64,000 nucleotides of DNA, taken from the NCBI GenBank assembly GCA_024233115.1, contig JACKQB010000004.1:1-64000 (forward strand), given 5' to 3'. Both the position numbers and the translations under genes were made by a program. The DNA comes from Akkermansiaceae bacterium (GTDB lineage Bacteria; Verrucomicrobiota; Verrucomicrobiia; Verrucomicrobiales; Akkermansiaceae). Shown here piece by piece: positions 59,637-64,000 of this stretch (positions are counted from its first letter, which is position 1; every line of letters begins with the position of its first letter). Below the pieces are notes generated by a model. That model saw only the letters and a list, made by a program, of their open reading frames with translations, was not told the origin of the DNA and searched no databases.

Positions 59637-62159
59637 ATGAAACTCATCGCCTTATTCTGCCTGTTGACCAGTCCGGTCACATGGTCCGCCGAAGCCAAGC
59701 TTCACCTCATCCCGCAGCCTAATGAGATGCACATCCTGCCGGGAAAATACACCCTTCCGTCGCCATTGATCATCGAATCGGGGGAAAATGAGCTCTTTAC
59801 AGCCCTTTCTTCCCGGTTTCCTGCGCACTTGAAGGCACGCCTGTGGAAACAGGAGGACGGCAAGACCCTACACCTTACCACGCGCTTTGATTCCAGCCTG
59901 CGGGACCGGCTGGGAACCGAAGGATACCAGTTGCAGGTCGACCAGTATGGCCTGCATGTGGTCGCGGCCAGCAAGCCCGGAATTTTCTACGGCACCCAGA
60001 CGCTGCTTCAGCTGATCCGACAGGCTGAAAACAACCAAATCCCCCACTTGACCATCACCGACTCGCCCCGGTTCGGCTGGCGCGGGCTGATGCTCGATGA
60101 AGCACGCCACTTCATGGGGAAGGCCTACGTCAAACACTTGCTGCGCACCATGGCGGCGCATAAAATGAACCGTTTCCACTGGCATCTCAGCGATGACCAG
60201 GGCTGGCGCATCGAGATTAAAAAATACCCCAAACTCACTTCCGTGGGAGCGTGGCGCGGGCCTGGCACCAGCGGACCTGTGCCTAAATACGACCAGGACT
60301 CACCGCTCGCCCACCAAAAATACGGTGGTTTCCACACCCAGGAGGACATCAAGGAAATCGTCGCCTACGCCAAGTCGCTTCACATTGAGATCATACCGGA
60401 AATCGACGTTCCCGGACACGCCATGGCCATCGCCCTCTCCTACCCCGAAGTACTGCCGAAACAGGACGGAGACACGGGAAAAGGGGTCCACGGCCTCAAG
60501 GGCAACGTGCTCTCGGTCGTCCGCGAGGAGAACTACCAAATGCTCAACGACATCTTTGGTGAAATCGCGGCCCTTTTCCCTAACCAATACATCCACGTCG
60601 GCGGCGACGAGGTCAATGTCAATGCGTGGAACGCCTCGCCCGAGCACCGTGCATTCATGAAGAAAAACGGCATGACCAACGCCCACCAGCTGCAGAACAT
60701 GTTTATGCTCCGACTGGAAACCATCCTCAAAGGCCACGGGAAAACCCTGTTAGGATGGAACGAGATCATGCACGGAGGCAAGCTCTCCAAGGACACCGGT
60801 GTGATGGCGTGGATCAGTATCGGGGCCGGACTCAATGCCGCCCGACAAGGCTACCCGACGGTGATGGCCGTCGGCCCCCACAACTATTTCGATATGAAAT
60901 ACCCTGGCCCCGGCGAAACCGGCCACTGGTGGGCTGGTATCGTTGACACCAAGCGTGCCTACTCGTGGAATCCTCTCTTCGAAGGCCAGCTCACGGCCGA
61001 CCAGCAGAAAAACATCCTCGGTGTCCACTGTGCGCTCTGGACCGAGTTTGTGCCTGATCCAGCCAATGCCGATTACAAACTCTGGCCCCGCGCCTGCGCC
61101 ACCGCCGAGGTCGGCTGGTCCCGCCAGGAGCAGCGCAAGTGGGATGACTTCAGCACCAGGTTATCCAGCCACCTCGATTACCTCGACACCCTCAAGGTCG
61201 GCTACCGCGTCAAACCACCCCAGGCGGTCGTCAGTCAGGGGGAAATCACCATCCAGCCACCCTACAACGCGCCGGCCAGGATCGTCTTTACCCTCGACGG
61301 CACCGAGCCCACCGCCCAGTCGACCCTCTATTCCGGCCAGCCGCTCAGCTCGGAACAAGCCGCCAAACTCCGCTACCGCACCCTCCGCCCGGATGGACGG
61401 ATGAGCAAGGTGGTCACAGGCGCCATCCAGGAGCCCCTCGGTCACTGGGATGCCAACACCCTCGGCAAGGGCAGCGCCACACTCACGTTCGACGTCACCA
61501 ACATACTCACCAACGCCGGCAGCTGGGTTCTTGAGTGCCAGTACCAGGGAGGGAAAAACGGCACCCGCATCCACGCTGCCAGGTTGCTGGAAAACGGCAG
61601 CGTGATCGCCTCGGCAAACGGCAAACCCATCCACAGCAAAGACCGCAACGCCCGCCTCCGCCTACCCGTCCAAGCACTCCACAACGGGGCCAGCTACACG
61701 CTCGAAGTCAACCTCGAAGGTGACGGCGGCCACGACTCGCGGGGCAGCATCCTGCTCGACCGGTCTGTCTGGTCCGAGCCTGAAACAACCGTGACCACCC
61801 AGGTTTCCCACTACGGGTCCAACACCGCCGACAAGGCGGCCAACTGGGTCCGCTCCGACTGGTTCTGGAGCGACCGCAAAGGTGAAAAAGGCGACCAATG
61901 GCTCTACCGCTTTGCCAAACCCGTCACCGTCACCAGCATCGACATCCCCACCGGCAAACCCAACACCAATGACGACATCATCGTCGATGGTGACATCGAA
62001 GTCTCCACCGACGGCACCACCTTCCAAAAGGCGGGTTTTTTCACCTTCGGCACTGGAATTGTTAGATTTACCAAGCCCACCACCATCCAGGCACTCAGGA
62101 TCACCCTTGGCAACGACCACCAGACGTGGATTATTCTACGCGATTTACAGATTAAATGA
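59637..62159 (+). CDS. Secreted beta-N-acetylhexosaminidase, GH20
   Basis: An exo-hydrolase that removes terminal beta-GlcNAc/GalNAc from glycans, probably periplasmic. The 840-aa sequence starts with a signal peptide (MKLIALFCLLTSPVTWSAEA), then a GH20b domain (about 24-140), and the GH20 barrel (about 145-500) with catalytic Asp324-Glu325 in HVGGDEVN and DVPGHAMA before it. A chitobiase-type C-terminal domain (about 530-600) and two beta domains follow, the last resembling an F5/8 (discoidin) carbohydrate-binding module (TFGTGIVRFTKPTTIQALRI). Its stop overlaps the start of the GH2 gene (ATGA), so the two glycosidases are coupled. Confidence 0.95.
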   Translation: MKLIALFCLLTSPVTWSAEAKLHLIPQPNEMHILPGKYTLPSPLIIESGENELFTALSSRFPAHLKARLWKQEDGKTLHLTTRFDSSLRDRLGTEGYQLQVDQYGLHVVAASKPGIFYGTQTLLQLIRQAENNQIPHLTITDSPRFGWRGLMLDEARHFMGKAYVKHLLRTMAAHKMNRFHWHLSDDQGWRIEIKKYPKLTSVGAWRGPGTSGPVPKYDQDSPLAHQKYGGFHTQEDIKEIVAYAKSLHIEIIPEIDVPGHAMAIALSYPEVLPKQDGDTGKGVHGLKGNVLSVVREENYQMLNDIFGEIAALFPNQYIHVGGDEVNVNAWNASPEHRAFMKKNGMTNAHQLQNMFMLRLETILKGHGKTLLGWNEIMHGGKLSKDTGVMAWISIGAGLNAARQGYPTVMAVGPHNYFDMKYPGPGETGHWWAGIVDTKRAYSWNPLFEGQLTADQQKNILGVHCALWTEFVPDPANADYKLWPRACATAEVGWSRQEQRKWDDFSTRLSSHLDYLDTLKVGYRVKPPQAVVSQGEITIQPPYNAPARIVFTLDGTEPTAQSTLYSGQPLSSEQAAKLRYRTLRPDGRMSKVVTGAIQEPLGHWDANTLGKGSATLTFDVTNILTNAGSWVLECQYQGGKNGTRIHAARLLENGSVIASANGKPIHSKDRNARLRLPVQALHNGASYTLEVNLEGDGGHDSRGSILLDRSVWSEPETTVTTQVSHYGSNTADKAANWVRSDWFWSDRKGEKGDQWLYRFAKPVTVTSIDIPTGKPNTNDDIIVDGDIEVSTDGTTFQKAGFFTFGTGIVRFTKPTTIQALRITLGNDHQTWIILRDLQIK

Positions 62160-64000
62160 TTTTTTCATCCAACCATCACACGAGCTTTTTTCCGCTGCTT
62201 TATTTACTGGCTGCCACCGTTCCATCCGCTGCGGCGCAAGCGGACCCGGACATGGGGGACCATCCGGAATTTGCCCATGCGATGAAGGTGGAAACGAGAA
62301 CCATCAATGGCATTCCCGTGGTATTCCACTACGACCAGGTCAGGCCAGATTTTAATGATCTCACCGACAACCCGCACCGGACGCGCATGAGCCTTGACGG
62401 GGACTGGGCTTTCCGCTTCGACCCCAAGTCCATGGGCGTCACGGAAAAATGGTTTTCCTCCGAGCCGGCATCCGGTCCTTGGAAAAACATCAAGGTCCCG
62501 CATTGCTGGGACGCCACACCGGGTGGTCGTTACTGGGATTGGGACGACCAGTCGCCTGACAACCCGCCACACTACAACGGTGCCGCCTGGTATCAGAAGT
62601 CCTTCAGCTGGAAACCATCCAAGACGGACACCGTCCCCAGACGGCAAAGAATCACCTTCATCAACGTGCAGCAACGTGCGCGTGTCTATCTCAACGGCAA
62701 CGAAATCGCGCTGCACGAAGGCGGCGGCGCACCCTTTTCCATCGATGTCACCGGCCACCTTGAAGCGGGAGCCAACACCCTCGCCCTGAAAGTGCTGCGA
62801 CTGCCGAATTTCAAAGCTAAAACCAAAGGCAAAGGGTGGGAGGAGATCAGCTACGTGCACACCCTTCATCCCAAAGCGCCCGACTGCTGGCCGTACGCCG
62901 GCATCATGGGAAGCGTCGCGCTGATCGATGAGCCCGCCGTCTCCATCCGGAAATGCCTGGTCAGTCCGAAACATGGGCAGATCAGGCAGGCCGTGGTCAT
63001 TTCCAACCATGGCAAAACCCCCTTCCAGATCAGGGTGTCCACCCAGTATTCATTCAACTCCGAGCCTCCTAACAAAGGCAATCTCTTTGTCATTGAACCG
63101 GGTCAGACCCGCGTTGCAAAATTCACCGGCACCATCATTGGTAAAATAACCGAGTGGTCACCCCAGTCGCCCACGACCTATGAAGCCCTGACCATGCTCT
63201 ACGACACGCATGACACCCCCATCGACCAGCTCTGCACCCGCTTCGGCTTCCGCAGCTTTGAGACAGATGGCCCGACTTTCAAACTCAACGGCAAGTCCTG
63301 TTTCCTGAAAGGCTCATCCATCTACAGTGAGCATTTCACCCGAGGCGGCGCCATCACGAATGACGACCATCTGGAGCTGTTCAAGTTGGCCCGGGACTGT
63401 CGCTCTAACTTTATCCGCGCCCACGTCGTCCAGCGCGATCCGTATTTCTATCAGTTAGCCGATCAACAAGGGTTTTTAGTCTGTGGCGAATGGGGTGGGT
63501 TCTGGTATCGGGAAAAAGCCATGGCGGCCCAGACCAAAGACCCGTATTCCATCTATCAGACCATGGCTCGCTGCGCAGTCTGGGACCTCATGAACCATCC
63601 CTCGGTGGTGATGTGGGGATTGCACAACGAATGCCACCAGTTCTGCCCGGAATACGAACCCTTTCTCAAAATGGGCCGTGATCTGGTCCATGAAATCGAT
63701 TGCTTTGAAAAACTCCCCATCACCTGGGCCGCCTGGCATCCACACCTGGGCAAGCCGCATTTCGAACACGCCGATGCCGTCGGCTTCAACGAATACCGGG
63801 GTGCCATGGACCCCTTTGAAAAACTCGATCCGGATTTGAAAAAAGTCACCCGGCAAAACCCGGGCAAACCCATCATCATCCTGGAAAACGGTGCGTGGTC
63901 GAAACGGGGGAAACGTGGCTCCGTAACCCAAAAAGGCACGGAGGACTGGCAGGCCGACTTGTTGAAAAGACAATGGCAGGTCCTCTCAAAACACAGCCCG
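62156..64000 (+). CDS. Glycoside hydrolase family 2 (beta-galactosidase/glucuronidase-like), 3' end outside window
   Basis: Open from ATG 62156 to the window end (615 codons, no stop). The N-terminus (MIFSSNHHTSFFPLLYLLAA and AATVPSAAAQ) is a signal peptide. The GH2 jelly-roll sugar-binding domain follows (MSLDGDWAFRFDP, VPHCWDATPGG, YNGAAWYQKSF), then the immunoglobulin-like domain and the TIM barrel. NHPSVVMWGLHNE gives the acid/base Glu492, and IIILENGAW the likely nucleophile Glu577. An NxxW variant of the typical GH2 pattern (PTFKLNGKSCFLKGSSIYS) precedes them. It is probably secreted and acts with the coupled GH20 enzyme on the same glycan. The exact substrate cannot be named. Confidence 0.92.
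   Translation, partial: MIFSSNHHTSFFPLLYLLAATVPSAAAQADPDMGDHPEFAHAMKVETRTINGIPVVFHYDQVRPDFNDLTDNPHRTRMSLDGDWAFRFDPKSMGVTEKWFSSEPASGPWKNIKVPHCWDATPGGRYWDWDDQSPDNPPHYNGAAWYQKSFSWKPSKTDTVPRRQRITFINVQQRARVYLNGNEIALHEGGGAPFSIDVTGHLEAGANTLALKVLRLPNFKAKTKGKGWEEISYVHTLHPKAPDCWPYAGIMGSVALIDEPAVSIRKCLVSPKHGQIRQAVVISNHGKTPFQIRVSTQYSFNSEPPNKGNLFVIEPGQTRVAKFTGTIIGKITEWSPQSPTTYEALTMLYDTHDTPIDQLCTRFGFRSFETDGPTFKLNGKSCFLKGSSIYSEHFTRGGAITNDDHLELFKLARDCRSNFIRAHVVQRDPYFYQLADQQGFLVCGEWGGFWYREKAMAAQTKDPYSIYQTMARCAVWDLMNHPSVVMWGLHNECHQFCPEYEPFLKMGRDLVHEIDCFEKLPITWAAWHPHLGKPHFEHADAVGFNEYRGAMDPFEKLDPDLKKVTRQNPGKPIIILENGAWSKRGKRGSVTQKGTEDWQADLLKRQWQVLSKHSP

Noticed and set aside
62204..63010. 268-codon minus-strand open frame at the window end
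   Set aside because: Shadow of the GH2 gene, which is continuous from 62156 to 64000 on the plus strand with all family motifs in frame.

Overview
The window reads as part of a chromosome from a Verrucomicrobiota-like bacterium (phylum assignment is inference; no 16S or marker tree was possible). Points in favour are an exosortase/EpsI pair inside a giant exopolysaccharide (EPS) locus, a eukaryote-type UDP-glucose dehydrogenase, secreted GH20 and GH2 glycosidases, a Fur-suf operon, and many text-like simple repeats at gene junctions of a kind I associate with this group. No rRNA, tRNA or CRISPR array was seen.

Layout. Almost everything from 54984 down to 19 is on the minus strand and tightly packed. 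Positions 19-1716 hold housekeeping rplY and prs. Positions 1867-52015 form one roughly 50-kb surface-glycan locus. Its left arm (1867-16850) has the priming sugar transferase, EpsI, exosortase, a CDP-alcohol phosphotransferase, several glycosyltransferases, a polymerase/ligase with TPRs, and three unusual kinase/nucleotidyltransferase-like genes. An intact IS256-family element with an 8-bp target duplication (16857-18299) separates this arm from a CDP-3,6-dideoxyhexose cassette (18335-23169, rfbF-G-H plus an RmlC-type epimerase and an SDR reductase). The middle (23346-41227) carries a duplicated coiled-coil protein, WecB, a Wzx flippase, a beta-helix protein, a bacillosamine-type sugar cassette, a second Wzy candidate, a pyruvyl transferase, a nitroreductase and a WecG/TagA transferase. 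The right part (41557-52015) makes GDP-fucose, UDP-glucuronate and UDP-xylose and, strikingly, contains a three-gene phosphonate pathway (pepM, ppd and a phosphonoacetaldehyde-reductase-like ADH).

Positions 52148-54984 carry cysC-cysD-cysN (PAPS synthesis) behind a candidate promoter with an overlapping palindrome. Positions 55374-59464 carry fur-sufC-sufB-sufD, with a perfect 7-1-7 Fur/PerR-type box in the fur promoter region and a stray four-helix-bundle gene fragment between sufB and sufD. On the plus strand, 59637-64000 hold a secreted GH20 hexosaminidase overlapping a GH2 glycosidase that runs off the end.

How it fits together. The locus supplies UDP-ManNAc, UDP-diNAc-bacillosamine, GDP-fucose, UDP-xylose and a CDP-dideoxyhexose to about nine glycosyltransferases. 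A Wzx/Wzy-like route exports and polymerises the product, which is probably decorated with pyruvate and possibly with hydroxyethylphosphonate and sulfate. The most notable sequence structure is an array of different mini-hairpins separated by an invariant TTCAAC/GTTGAA word between the exosortase and epsI genes. More generally, simple repeats at gene junctions have been captured as N-terminal leaders of several proteins.
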